DNA from: Mycolicibacterium rhodesiae NBB3 | Lineage (GTDB): Bacteria; Actinomycetota; Actinomycetes; Mycobacteriales; Mycobacteriaceae | NCBI RefSeq assembly: GCF_000230895.2 | Contig: NC_016604.1 | Span: 3,534,001 to 3,598,000, forward strand | Length of the DNA stretch: 64,000 bases | Reading direction: 5' to 3' | In this document: piece by piece, positions 53,115 through 61,676 of the stretch | Numbering within the stretch: the first letter of the stretch is position 1 | Layout: the number at the start of each line of letters is the position of its first letter | The notes under the pieces: model-generated | What the model saw: the letters and a program-made list of their open reading frames with translations, nothing else | What the model was told of the DNA's origin: nothing | Database searches by the model: none | Program-made: the position numbers and the translations under genes

Positions 53115-54875
53115 ATGGGATTTCTCAAGCCCGACATGCCCGTCGTCGACTTCGCCGAGTGGAGCAAGGGTTCACGCTCCGAGAAGATACGGCCGATGGC
53201 CCAGCACTGGGCCGAAGTGGGCTTCGGCACCCCCGTCGTGATGCACCTGTTCTACGTCGTCAAGATCCTGCTCTATATCCTCGGCGGCTGGCTGTTCGCG
53301 TTGGCCACCACGGGCGTGGACGGGTTCACCAATGTAGCCGAATGGTGGACCGAACCGATTGTGTTCCAGAAGGTGGTCCTCTACACCATGCTGTTCGAGG
53401 TCATCGGCCTCGGATGCGGATTCGGTCCGCTGAACAACCGGTTCTTCCCGCCGATGGGATCCATCCTGTACTGGTTGCGGCCCAACACCATTCGGCTGCC
53501 ACCGTGGCCTGACCGCATACCGCTGACCAAGGGCGATAGCCGCACCCCCTTCGACGTGCTGCTCTACGCCGCCCTCCTGGTGGTGCTCGTCATCGGTCTG
53601 TTCTCCGACGGCAGCGGACCGGTCCCTGCGCTCGGCACAACCGTCGGCGTGCTGCCGATGTGGCAGATCTGGACAATTCTCGGCCTGCTGGCGGTCGCAG
53701 GGCTGCGTGACAAGGTGATCTTCCTGGCCGCCCGCGGCGAGGTCTACGGATCCTTCGTCGTGGCGTTCCTGTTCGTGGGTTACGGAGTCGACATGATCAT
53801 CGCCGCCAAGCTGGTGTGCGTGGCGATCTGGATGGGCGCTGCCACGTCGAAGCTCAACAAGCACTTCCCATTCGTGATCTCGACGATGATGTCGAACAAT
53901 CCGCTGATCCGGACCAAGTGGCTCAAGCGCAAGTTCTTCGAGCGCTTCCCCGACGATCTGCGTCCCGGTCCGGTGTCGCGGTTCATCGCCCACTTCAGCA
54001 CCGCGATCGAGATGCTGGTCCCGTTGGCGCTGCTGTTCTCGCATGGCGGCTGGCCGACCTACATCGCGGCGTTCATCATGCTGTGTTTCCACTTCGGCAT
54101 TCTGTCGGCGATCCCGATGGGCGTTCCGTTGGAGTGGAACGTCTTCATGATGTTCTGTGTGATAACGCTTTTCGTCGGCCATGCAGAGGTCGGACTCTCC
54201 GATATAACCACACCGCTGCCCGTGGTGCTCTTCCTGTTGCTCGCCACCATCGTGGTGCTCGGCAACCTGTTCCCGCGCAAGATCTCGTTTCTGCCGGGGA
54301 TGCGGTACTACGCCGGAAACTGGGACACGTCGTGGTGGTGCATCAAGCCGTCGGCCAACGAGAAGATCGAGCGTGGGCTCGTCGCCATCGCGAGCATGCC
54401 CGCCTCACAGCTCGAGAAGGTCTATGGCAGTCCAGAGCAGGCGATGATCTACCTCTACAAGGGATATGCCTTCCGCGGCTTCAACTCTCACGGCAAGGCA
54501 TTGCTGACCCTCGTGCACAATGCGCTGGCCGGTCGCAATCAGGACGACTACGTGATCACCGAGGGTGAGCGGCTGTGCAGCACCGCGATCGGCTGGAACT
54601 TCGGCGACGGCCATATGCACAACGAGCAGCTGATCACCGCGATGCAGAGGCGGTGCAACTTCGAGCCCGGCGAGGTACGCGTCATCATCCTCGACGCACA
54701 GCCATTCCACCGGCAACGCCAGGAATACCGGCTGGTCGACGCTGCCACGGGAGAGTTCGAGCGTGGTTACGTGAACGTCTCCGACATGGTGACCGGACAG
54801 CCGTGGAGCGACGACATTCCCGTGCACGTGACCTGGTCAGCGGAGGAGACCACTCGCCCTGACCGCAGCGGGTGA
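53115..54875 (+). CDS. DUF3556 multi-span membrane protein
   Basis: This 586-residue protein has about ten membrane segments (for example VMHLFYVVKILLYILGGWLF, LLYAALLVVLVIGLF and VVLFLLLATIVVLGNLFP). A soluble C-terminal third of about 190 residues follows, with MPASQLEKVYGSPEQAMIYL and GWNFGDGHMHNEQLI. DUF3556 is common in mycobacteria and absent from most bacteria. The function is unknown. The perfect KstR-type operator just upstream puts it among sterol-responsive genes and suggests a role at the membrane in lipid or sterol handling. Its stop lies in a tandem duplication. Confidence 0.85.
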   Translation: MGFLKPDMPVVDFAEWSKGSRSEKIRPMAQHWAEVGFGTPVVMHLFYVVKILLYILGGWLFALATTGVDGFTNVAEWWTEPIVFQKVVLYTMLFEVIGLGCGFGPLNNRFFPPMGSILYWLRPNTIRLPPWPDRIPLTKGDSRTPFDVLLYAALLVVLVIGLFSDGSGPVPALGTTVGVLPMWQIWTILGLLAVAGLRDKVIFLAARGEVYGSFVVAFLFVGYGVDMIIAAKLVCVAIWMGAATSKLNKHFPFVISTMMSNNPLIRTKWLKRKFFERFPDDLRPGPVSRFIAHFSTAIEMLVPLALLFSHGGWPTYIAAFIMLCFHFGILSAIPMGVPLEWNVFMMFCVITLFVGHAEVGLSDITTPLPVVLFLLLATIVVLGNLFPRKISFLPGMRYYAGNWDTSWWCIKPSANEKIERGLVAIASMPASQLEKVYGSPEQAMIYLYKGYAFRGFNSHGKALLTLVHNALAGRNQDDYVITEGERLCSTAIGWNFGDGHMHNEQLITAMQRRCNFEPGEVRVIILDAQPFHRQRQEYRLVDAATGEFERGYVNVSDMVTGQPWSDDIPVHVTWSAEETTRPDRSG

Positions 54876-54937
54876 TCCGCAAGCTCCTCACCCCATGACG
54901 TCGCGGGTGATCCGCAAGCTCCTCACCCCATGACGTC
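54868..54937. repeat. 35-bp tandem duplication across a convergent gene junction
   Basis: Two exact 35-bp copies (54868-54902 and 54903-54937) lie head to tail. Each unit runs from the last eight bases of the DUF3556 gene (GCGGGTGA, including its stop) through the short gap to the last five codons of the GntR gene on the other strand. Before duplication the two stops would have been 12 bases apart; now 47 bases separate them. Each unit can form a GGGTGA/TCACCC hairpin. Confidence 0.9.
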
Positions 54938-55711
54938 GCGGACCTTGACGTCCTCGAGCCCCTCCAGCATCAGGTTGCGCGCCACGTCGAGGTGTTTGCG
55001 CCAATGCGCCTCGGCCGCCGCACCATCGCCCGACCGCAACAGCTGCATCAGTCGGCGGTAGGACCGCATCAGCTTGTCGAAATCCGCCTTGGAAACCGCG
55101 CGGCCCTCCTTGAAGACGAACGCGGTGTGGCGCACCGTGATCTCCTGCAGCATGCCCGCGATGATCGTCAATGTCGTGTTTCCCGACAGCTCGACGAGCC
55201 GCTGGTGGAAGTCACCCGTCGTCTCGGCGAGTCGATCCGGCCACCCACCGGGTACGTGGTCGGCAAGCATGCGGTCCAGCTCGTCGAAGGCCTCCGGCGT
55301 TCCGGACTCCGCGAGCAGACGCGCGGCCATCGGTTCGATGCCCGCCCGGGCCGTCATCAGGTCGGCGATCGTGGCGCCCGACAGTTCGAGCAACAGTCCC
55401 GCGGGACGAGCGACGATCTCGGGGCCGGGCACACGAACGCGGGCACCGGTGCGCGAGCCGCGACGCACCTCCACGAGGCGTTCGGATTCCAGCACCCGTA
55501 CCGCTTCGCGCAGCGTCGGCCGGCTGACTCCGAAGTGGGCCATCAGCTCTGCTTCGTTGGGAAGGAAATCGCCGTCTTTGAGCTGGCCGTCGACCACCAT
55601 GCGCCGCAACGTCCCGGCGACGAGTTCGGCGGTCTTCGGCGATCGGACCGCCGTGCCTCCGCCGACGCCGTCCGGGCCGATCATCGGCGCCAGCGGTGTA
55701 CTCCGTGCCAC
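54923..55711 (-). CDS. FadR/FCD-type GntR regulator
   Basis: This 262-residue regulator has a winged helix-turn-helix with NEAELMAHFGVSRPTLREAV and VLESERLVEVRRGSRTG, then an FCD ligand domain with DFHQRLVELSGNTTL. FCD regulators bind acyl-CoA or organic acids and often sit next to the genes they control. It is divergent from a beta-oxidation operon, its likely target. The GTG at 55711 has GGGAG upstream; ATG 55684 and an upstream ATG at 55780 are alternatives. Confidence 0.85.
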   Translation of the reverse strand: MARSTPLAPMIGPDGVGGGTAVRSPKTAELVAGTLRRMVVDGQLKDGDFLPNEAELMAHFGVSRPTLREAVRVLESERLVEVRRGSRTGARVRVPGPEIVARPAGLLLELSGATIADLMTARAGIEPMAARLLAESGTPEAFDELDRMLADHVPGGWPDRLAETTGDFHQRLVELSGNTTLTIIAGMLQEITVRHTAFVFKEGRAVSKADFDKLMRSYRRLMQLLRSGDGAAAEAHWRKHLDVARNLMLEGLEDVKVRDVMG

Positions 55712-55809
55712 TCCCACTCCCAAAAGATTGCTGCCGGGCGGATCACCAGCTATACAACTCAGTAAACCATGTGAATTCATTGACCGAGGGATGTCCGTCT
55801 GAGGCCCAC

Positions 55810-55828
55810 CCTACCAACCAGTAGGTTG
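55810..55828. promoter_or_regulatory. Overlapping dyads in the GntR/thiolase promoter region
   Basis: CCTAC (55810-55814) pairs with GTAGG (55821-55825), and CAACC (55815-55819) pairs with GGTTG (55824-55828), two interleaved inverted repeats. AGTAAAC also occurs twice nearby (55761 and 55833). The region separates the divergent FadR-type gene and the thiolase operon, so these are candidate regulator sites. None fits the KstR consensus. Confidence 0.45.
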
Positions 55829-55901
55829 ACCTAGTAAACTTTGTTCTCTACCTTCGGGATTACTCTTCGGGGACGAACACGACTTTCAAAGGAGATAGGT
55901 C

Positions 55902-57047
55902 ATGGCTGAAGCCGTCATTGTCGAGGCTGTACGGTCGCCGGTCGGCAAGCGCAACGGCGGGTTGTCCGGTGTTCACCCCGGCGAGTTGTCGGCCCAAGTT
56001 CTCAATGGTCTGGCCGAGCGCTCGGGCATTGACCCGGAGATCGTCGACGACGTCATCTGGGGTTGTGTCATGCAGGCCGGTGAGCAGGCGCTCGACATCG
56101 CGCGCACCGCCGTACTGGCGGCGGGCTGGCCGGAAAGCGTCCCGGGTGTGACGGTCGACCGGCAGTGTGGGTCGAGCCAGCAGTCCATCCACTTCGCAGC
56201 GGCCGGTGTGGTTGCCGGACACTATGACGTCGTGGTCGCGGGCGGCGTCGAGTCGATGTCACGCACGCCGATGGGCGCCTCGCTGGCCAACGGCGGGCAC
56301 CCCTACCCGGAAGCGTTCCGCAACCGCTACTCCCAGACCCCGAACCAGGGCATCGGCGCCGAGATGATCGCCGAGCAGTGGGGCTTCGACCGCACGACGG
56401 TCGATCAGTACTCGTTGGACTCCCATGAGAAGGCCGCGGCTGCACAGGATTCCGGAGCATTCGATGATCAGATCGTCGGCATCAAGGACCAGGACGGTAA
56501 TGCCGTGCTCAAGGACGAGGGCATCCGCCGCGGCACCACCATCGAGAAGATGGCGGGTCTGAAGCCGGCGTTCAAGGAAGACGGTGTCATCCACGCGGGT
56601 AACTCCAGCCAGATCTCCGACGGATCGGCCGCCATCCTGTTCATGTCGGCGGAGAAGGCGAAGTCGTTGGGCCTCAAGCCGCTTGCCAAGGTGCACACCG
56701 CCACGCTGGCGGGTTCCGATCCGGTGATCATGCTGACCGCCCCGATCCCCGCCACGCAGAAGGCGCTGAAGCGCTCGGGCCTTCGGCTCGAAGACATCGG
56801 CGTGTTCGAGGTCAACGAGGCGTTCGCCCCGGTGCCGCTGGCGTGGCTCAAGGACATCGGCGCCGATGAGAAGAAGCTCAACCCCAACGGCGGTGCCATC
56901 GCGCTGGGCCACCCCCTGGGCGGCTCGGGCGCGCGCATCATGACCACGATGCTCTATCACATGCGGGACAAGGGAATTCAGTACGGACTGCAGACGATGT
57001 GCGAGGGTGGCGGCCAGGCCAACGCCACGATCATCGAGCTGCTGTGA
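55902..57047 (+). CDS. Thiolase (acetyl-CoA acyltransferase)
   Basis: This is a 381-residue thiolase. The nucleophilic cysteine is Cys89 in VDRQCGSSQQ, and the C-terminal catalytic motifs are EAFAPVP, GGAIALGHPLGGSGAR and CEGGGQANA, with histidine and second cysteine present. It cleaves 3-ketoacyl-CoA with CoA in beta-oxidation, or does the reverse condensation. AAAGGAGAT precedes the ATG. It overlaps the enoyl-CoA hydratase gene by 4 bases and is the first of three coupled fatty-acid genes. Confidence 0.94.
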   Translation: MAEAVIVEAVRSPVGKRNGGLSGVHPGELSAQVLNGLAERSGIDPEIVDDVIWGCVMQAGEQALDIARTAVLAAGWPESVPGVTVDRQCGSSQQSIHFAAAGVVAGHYDVVVAGGVESMSRTPMGASLANGGHPYPEAFRNRYSQTPNQGIGAEMIAEQWGFDRTTVDQYSLDSHEKAAAAQDSGAFDDQIVGIKDQDGNAVLKDEGIRRGTTIEKMAGLKPAFKEDGVIHAGNSSQISDGSAAILFMSAEKAKSLGLKPLAKVHTATLAGSDPVIMLTAPIPATQKALKRSGLRLEDIGVFEVNEAFAPVPLAWLKDIGADEKKLNPNGGAIALGHPLGGSGARIMTTMLYHMRDKGIQYGLQTMCEGGGQANATIIELL

Positions 57048-57841
57048 CCGCTGACGTCGAGGCCCCGGCCGCTCTCGCGGAGCGGCGGGGCAACGTCCTC
57101 GTCATCACGCTCAACCGTCCGGAGGCGCGCAACGCCGTCAACAAGGCGGTGAGCGTCGCGGTGGGCGACGCCCTGCAGGCCGCGCAGGACGATCCGGAAG
57201 TGCGCGCCGTGGTGATTACCGGCGCAGGTGAGTCTTTTTGCGCCGGAGCCGATCTCAAGGCGATATCACGCCGCGAGAACCTGTTCCACCCCGACCACGG
57301 GGAATGGGGTTTCGCGGGATACGTCCACCACTACATCGACAAGCCGACGATCGCCGCCGTCAACGGCACGGCGTTGGGCGGTGGAACCGAACTCGCCCTC
57401 GCCAGCGATCTCGTGGTCGCAGAGGAGCGGGCCAAGTTCGGCCTGCCTGAAGTCAAGCGGGGTCTGATCGCCGCCGCCGGTGGCGTCTTCCGGATCGTCG
57501 ACCACCTACCGCGCAAGGTCGCGATGGAGCTGCTCTTCACCGGCGAGCCGATGAGTTCCGCCGACGCGCTGAAATGGGGGCTGATCAATCAGGTCGTGCC
57601 TGATGGAACCGCTGTCGAGGCGGCACTCGCACTCGCCGAACGCATCACCTGTAATGCGCCGCTTGCGGTCTGGGCGAGCAAGCGGGTCGCGATGGGCGTC
57701 GACGACGGAGTGATCGCCGGAGACGAACCCGGCTGGAGCAGGACCATGCGCGAGATCGGCACCGTGATTCGTTCCGAGGATGCCAAGGAAGGCCCATTGG
57801 CCTTCGCCCAGAAACGTCAACCCGTCTGGAAAGCCAAGTAG
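57044..57841 (+). CDS. Enoyl-CoA hydratase/isomerase family protein
   Basis: This 265-residue crotonase-fold protein has oxyanion-hole segments ESFCAGADLKAI and NGTALGGGTELALASDL, and FGLPEVKRGLIAAAGG, where the usual catalytic glutamate position falls. The C-terminus ends in AQKRQPVWKAK, the crotonase FxxKRxPxW pattern. It should hydrate enoyl-CoA in beta-oxidation. GTG start overlapping the thiolase stop; longer in-frame starts lie inside the thiolase gene. The acyl-CoA dehydrogenase follows after 10 bases. Confidence 0.92.
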   Translation: MTADVEAPAALAERRGNVLVITLNRPEARNAVNKAVSVAVGDALQAAQDDPEVRAVVITGAGESFCAGADLKAISRRENLFHPDHGEWGFAGYVHHYIDKPTIAAVNGTALGGGTELALASDLVVAEERAKFGLPEVKRGLIAAAGGVFRIVDHLPRKVAMELLFTGEPMSSADALKWGLINQVVPDGTAVEAALALAERITCNAPLAVWASKRVAMGVDDGVIAGDEPGWSRTMREIGTVIRSEDAKEGPLAFAQKRQPVWKAK

Positions 57842-57851
57842 GAGAAATCAA

Positions 57852-58994
57852 GTGAAGCGCACGATTTACGAAGCCGAGCACGAGGCCTTCCGCGACACGG
57901 TCCGCGGCTACATCGAAAGCGAACTCGTCCCCAACGCTGAGAAGTGGGAGGCCGACCGCATCGTCGACCGGTCGGCGTACGTGGCCGCCGGCAAGCACGG
58001 ACTGATCGGGTTCAACATGCCCGAGGAGTTCGGCGGCGGCGGCACCGACGACTTCCGCTTCAACGCGATCATCGATGAGGAGATCGCCAAGGCCGGTGTG
58101 CCCGCGCCCGCGCTGAGTCTGCACAACGACGTCGTCGGGCCGTATTTCAAGGACCTGAGCAACGACGAGCAGAAGAAGCGATGGCTGCCCGGCATCGCCA
58201 GCGGGGAATTGATCATCGCGGTCGCGATGACCGAACCGGGCGCAGGTAGCGACCTCGCCGGCATCCGCACCTCGGCCGTGCGCGACGGCGACGACTGGAT
58301 TGTCAACGGCTCCAAGACATTCATCTCGTCGGGCATCAACAGCGACCTCGTGGTCGTGGTGTGCCGTACCGATCCCGAAGCGGGCCACAAGGGCTTCTCG
58401 CTGCTCGTCGTCGAGCGCGGCATGGAGGGCTTCACCCGCGGACGCAAACTCGACAAGATGGGCCTGCATGCGCAGGACACCTCGGAACTGCACTTCGAGA
58501 ACGTCCGCGTGCCGAATGCCAATCTGCTCGGCAAGGAGGGGCGCGGCTTCTACCACCTGATGACCAACCTGCCCTCTGAGCGGCTCTCGATCGCCATCAC
58601 CGCGATCGCCGGTGCGCGCGAAACCTGGCGTCAGACACTGCAATACGCCAAAGATCGCAAGGCGTTCGGCCAGCCGATCGGCAGCTTCCAGCACAACCGT
58701 TTCCTGCTCGCTGAGATGGACACCGAACTCGAGGTCACCGAGACCTACATCGACCGGTGCCTGCAGGGTGTCGTCGACGGTGAGCTGAGCGCGGTCGAGG
58801 CGGCCAAGGCGAAGTGGTTCGCCACCGAGACGGCCAAGAAGATCGTCGACCAGTGCGTGCAGTTGCACGGCGGCTATGGCTACATGCTGGAGTACCGCGT
58901 CGCGCGCGACTACGTCGACGGACGCATCCAGACGATCTTCGGCGGTACGACCGAGATCATGAAAGAGATCATCGGCCGCGACCTGGGCCTCTAG
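57852..58994 (+). CDS. Acyl-CoA dehydrogenase
   Basis: This 380-residue flavoprotein oxidises acyl-CoA to enoyl-CoA. Typical segments are VAMTEPGAGSDLAGIRTSA (FAD/substrate binding), DDWIVNGSKTFISSG, and the C-terminal YGYMLEYRVARDYVDGRIQ with the probable base Glu, ending FGGTTEIMKEIIGRDLGL. The GTG at 57852 has AGGAGAAA upstream. It closes the thiolase-hydratase-dehydrogenase operon under the FadR-type regulator. The specific chain length is not readable. Confidence 0.93.
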   Translation: MKRTIYEAEHEAFRDTVRGYIESELVPNAEKWEADRIVDRSAYVAAGKHGLIGFNMPEEFGGGGTDDFRFNAIIDEEIAKAGVPAPALSLHNDVVGPYFKDLSNDEQKKRWLPGIASGELIIAVAMTEPGAGSDLAGIRTSAVRDGDDWIVNGSKTFISSGINSDLVVVVCRTDPEAGHKGFSLLVVERGMEGFTRGRKLDKMGLHAQDTSELHFENVRVPNANLLGKEGRGFYHLMTNLPSERLSIAITAIAGARETWRQTLQYAKDRKAFGQPIGSFQHNRFLLAEMDTELEVTETYIDRCLQGVVDGELSAVEAAKAKWFATETAKKIVDQCVQLHGGYGYMLEYRVARDYVDGRIQTIFGGTTEIMKEIIGRDLGL

Positions 58995-59054
58995 GGCGAA
59001 TTGGGCGGGCTTACCGACCGTGACGGTGCGTGAGCGCGCCCGATCCGCTGCTGT

Positions 59055-59816
59055 CTAGCCGATCGGCGCGTCCGCCGCGGGCATCGGCTCAGCCGGGGCT
59101 TCAGCGGCGGGCGTCGGCGCCGTCGTCGGTGCCGCGCTCGTAGTGGTGGTCGTCGTGGTGCTCGACGTGGTCGACGTCGCCGACGGTGTGATCGCCTCCG
59201 GCGGCGTCTTGGGGTCGAGCACGGTGTCGATCAGGTAGATCCGCGCGTTCTTGGCGAAGATCGCGCCGCAGACCAACTTGGCGGTGTCGTTGACCTTGAT
59301 GTCGCCACCCTTGCCGTCGACCTTGACCTCGGCGCCCTGCTGGGTGGGCCGCTGCCCCTTGACGTCCTCGTTGCCGAGCAGGCCGAGGAAGTCGTGGTAG
59401 TAGACCAGGTCGCTCAGCGCGGCCGGATCGGCCTTGAGTGCGTCGAGCTGTGCGGGAGGCAGTTTGGCGAACGCCTCGTTCGTCGGCGCGAAGACCACGT
59501 ACGGCCCGTTCTCGAGAACCGGCACAATGTTGACCGCGGGGTTGAAGCCGCCCGAGATCGCCGAGTAGAACGTGCTGGCATCCGGGATTGCCTGCAGCGC
59601 GGCCCCCACCGGTGTCTCGGTGAGCGACTTCCAGTCGGGCAGCGCGGTCTTCAGGGCGTCGCAGCCCGGGCCCTGGGGATCGGGAATCTCGAGCTTGGGT
59701 GCGGGCTCCTGCTCGGTGGACGGCTGTGCGTAGGCGTTCACGGCAAGCGGGACCGACAGCGCGATCGCGGCGATTCCGGCGGTGGCTCCAATGGCCTTGC
59801 TGGTGCGGGTCTTCAC
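59055..59816 (-). CDS. Secreted fasciclin-domain protein with Thr/Pro/Ala tail
   Basis: This 253-residue protein has a signal peptide (MKTRTSKAIGATAGIAAIAL to AYAQPS), then one fasciclin domain at about 60-205 with GPYVVFAPTNEAFAKLPPAQ and ARIYLIDTVLDP. The last 45 residues are low-complexity, with runs of threonine and then alanine/proline. Mycobacterial MPT70/MPT83-type proteins share this domain; the cleavage site here lacks a lipobox, so the protein is probably secreted. The tail may be O-mannosylated. It converges with the acyl-CoA dehydrogenase gene. Confidence 0.88.
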   Translation of the reverse strand: MKTRTSKAIGATAGIAAIALSVPLAVNAYAQPSTEQEPAPKLEIPDPQGPGCDALKTALPDWKSLTETPVGAALQAIPDASTFYSAISGGFNPAVNIVPVLENGPYVVFAPTNEAFAKLPPAQLDALKADPAALSDLVYYHDFLGLLGNEDVKGQRPTQQGAEVKVDGKGGDIKVNDTAKLVCGAIFAKNARIYLIDTVLDPKTPPEAITPSATSTTSSTTTTTTTSAAPTTAPTPAAEAPAEPMPAADAPIG

Positions 59817-60130
59817 GTAGTGCTCCTCAAGTCTTCCAGTCGCATGGCATGTTAAGGCCCGTGGCAGGGCATCGCCAAAGTGGAGTCGGCGAAGAACTCA
59901 CCTTGCAGGTACTCTGACCTGCGCTTTGCGGATCTTGCCACACAGGCCCGCCGCGATGAAGCAGAGGCCCCCTTGAGGTAGAACGCGGTCGTAGTCGCCT
60001 AGCAGGTCACGCAGCCAGCCTGCGCCCCGTGCCGGCGACATCCGGAATCCCGATGGCCGCCAGCAGGCCAGCCGGGATGACGTGCGGGTGGGGATGTCGC
60101 CGTTGAGTTAGCGCACGCCTATCAAGGCAC
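59817..60130. other. Non-coding gap of 314 bases with a possible gene remnant
   Basis: The stretch between the fasciclin and TetR genes holds no clear gene. On the minus strand 59898-60041 encodes 47 residues starting MSPARGAGWLRDLLGDYDRV and continuing to CGKIRKAQVRVPAR; the neighbouring frame ends near FLA-type text (IGIPDVAGTGRR). This looks like an eroded coding sequence, but no family is recognised. The fasciclin promoter must lie near 59820-59900. Confidence 0.4.
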
Positions 60131-60706
60131 TCAGCCGCCGTCGGGCAGTACCGCCGCCACCACATTCGCGAGGTCGTCGGCGGCCTCCTGGAAGGTGGGG
60201 CCACCGCAACTCGCGTGCACCAGCGCGCCGACGAGACCGAACTCCAGCGTTTCGGTGATCTCGGGCCACGCGCCCGATCGCAACATGGTGCGCACCCGGC
60301 GGTGGTATTCGGCGTGAATGCGCTCGCGAACGGACCGGACGGAGAGATCGCCGCAGACGAGCGCGGCCGAACATGCCGCCGCGAGCGCGGGTTCGTCGGC
60401 CAACAGCATGACCAGCGCTGAGAACTGGGCGACGATCCGCTCCTGGGCACCCAGGTCGACGTCGACGTCGAGCGGCACCGCCCGCAGCCGGTCGAGGTAG
60501 ATCTCGGCGACGATCGCGTCCTTCGACCAGAAGTGCTCACGCAGGGTGCCGACGGACACGTCCGCGCGATGTGCGATCGCGCGCATGGTGACACCGGCGT
60601 ACGGCACCTCCCGAAGCAGTTCGACTGTCGCGCGCAGCACGTCGCGTGTCACCTCGTCGTCGCGTCTGCGGTCGTCGTACGACCTCAGGTGGACGACGTC
60701 AGCCAT
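60131..60706 (-). CDS. TetR-family regulator
   Basis: This 191-residue protein has an N-terminal TetR helix-turn-helix: VTMRAIAHRADVSVGTLREHFWSKD. A helical ligand domain of standard length follows. It lies 5 bases downstream of an SDR gene on the same strand, so it is probably co-transcribed with it and may regulate it. The effector is unknown. Confidence 0.87.
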   Translation of the reverse strand: MADVVHLRSYDDRRRDDEVTRDVLRATVELLREVPYAGVTMRAIAHRADVSVGTLREHFWSKDAIVAEIYLDRLRAVPLDVDVDLGAQERIVAQFSALVMLLADEPALAAACSAALVCGDLSVRSVRERIHAEYHRRVRTMLRSGAWPEITETLEFGLVGALVHASCGGPTFQEAADDLANVVAAVLPDGG

Positions 60707-60711
60707 GTGTC

Positions 60712-61650
60712 TCAGTGTCCACTACTCGCGACGGCACAGAGGTCCTCCGAGACCTCCCACAAGCGCAGCGCATGATCGGGGTCCATCGCGTACGGTGCTG
60801 GGTCATCTTGAATTCGGCAGTCTGCGAGGTACACCGAGCCGACGTCCGCGAGATCGCTGCTGACCGAGGCCCACACCTGCGTCGCCGCCCCGTGCTCGGG
60901 CATCGTGAAATCACGGCGCACGTCGACCTTTTCCTGGCCGGGGTCCGACGGCACGAACTTCGTCAGGGCAGTGAAGTCGTCGCGGGACATGTGCCGCGCG
61001 AGCGATGTCGCGACGACGCCCGGGTGCACGGCGTAGGCCCGGATGCCGTGATCGCGCAACCGCCGGTCGAGTTCGACCGTGTGGAGGATGTTCGCGGTCT
61101 TGGATGCGCCGTAGGCGGCGAACTTGTCGTACGTGCGATGCTGCCAGTTCGGATCGTCGAGGTCGACGTCGCTCAGCCGATGCCCGTCCGACGACAGGTT
61201 AACGATGCGAGCACCACCGGCGGCACTGAGAAGTGGCACCAACAACCTTGTCAACTCGAAATGCCCGAGATGATTTGTGCCGAATTGCATTTCGAATCCG
61301 TCAGCAGTCCGGCCGAACGGGGTGAACATCACTCCGGCGTTGTTCATCAGCACGTGGATCGTCGTCGTGATCGCACCGATCTCAGCGGCAGCCGCCTTCA
61401 CGTCCGCCAACGAGGTGAGGTCCAGCGGGACCGTCGATGTCACCGCCGCTGGGACCTCGTCCCGAATCCACGCCTGAGTCTCGGCGAGTGCCGACGGATT
61501 GCGCGCCGCGAGGATGACGTGTGCGCCGGTCGTGGCGAGCGCCCTGGCCGCTTCCCTGCCCAATCCTGCCGAGGCTCCGGTGACGACGCAGACTTTGCCG
61601 GTCAGGTCGACGCCGTCAACGACTTCGAGCGCGGTCGGGGTACTGGCCAC
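60712..61650 (-). CDS. SDR family oxidoreductase (retinol-dehydrogenase-like)
   Basis: This 312-residue SDR belongs to the group with cofactor motif TGASAGLG, NNAGVM, NLSSDGH and YGASKTANIL, similar in layout to retinol/WW-domain oxidoreductases. The longer C-terminus is helical. The substrate is unknown. It is the first gene of a two-gene set with the TetR gene and is divergent from the carbonic-anhydrase-like gene across a short gap. Confidence 0.88.
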   Translation of the reverse strand: MASTPTALEVVDGVDLTGKVCVVTGASAGLGREAARALATTGAHVILAARNPSALAETQAWIRDEVPAAVTSTVPLDLTSLADVKAAAAEIGAITTTIHVLMNNAGVMFTPFGRTADGFEMQFGTNHLGHFELTRLLVPLLSAAGGARIVNLSSDGHRLSDVDLDDPNWQHRTYDKFAAYGASKTANILHTVELDRRLRDHGIRAYAVHPGVVATSLARHMSRDDFTALTKFVPSDPGQEKVDVRRDFTMPEHGAATQVWASVSSDLADVGSVYLADCRIQDDPAPYAMDPDHALRLWEVSEDLCAVASSGH

Positions 61651-61676
61651 CTTGTCAATATGTCACGGTGAATACG

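Noticed and set aside
55833..55846. KstR-like site before the thiolase operon
   Set aside because: AAC and GTT half-sites are present but separated by three bases, not two, and the outer bases do not fit.
60007..60594. 195-codon minus-strand frame across the TetR gene
   Set aside because: Out-of-frame shadow of the TetR gene; translation is Arg/Ser/Pro-rich.
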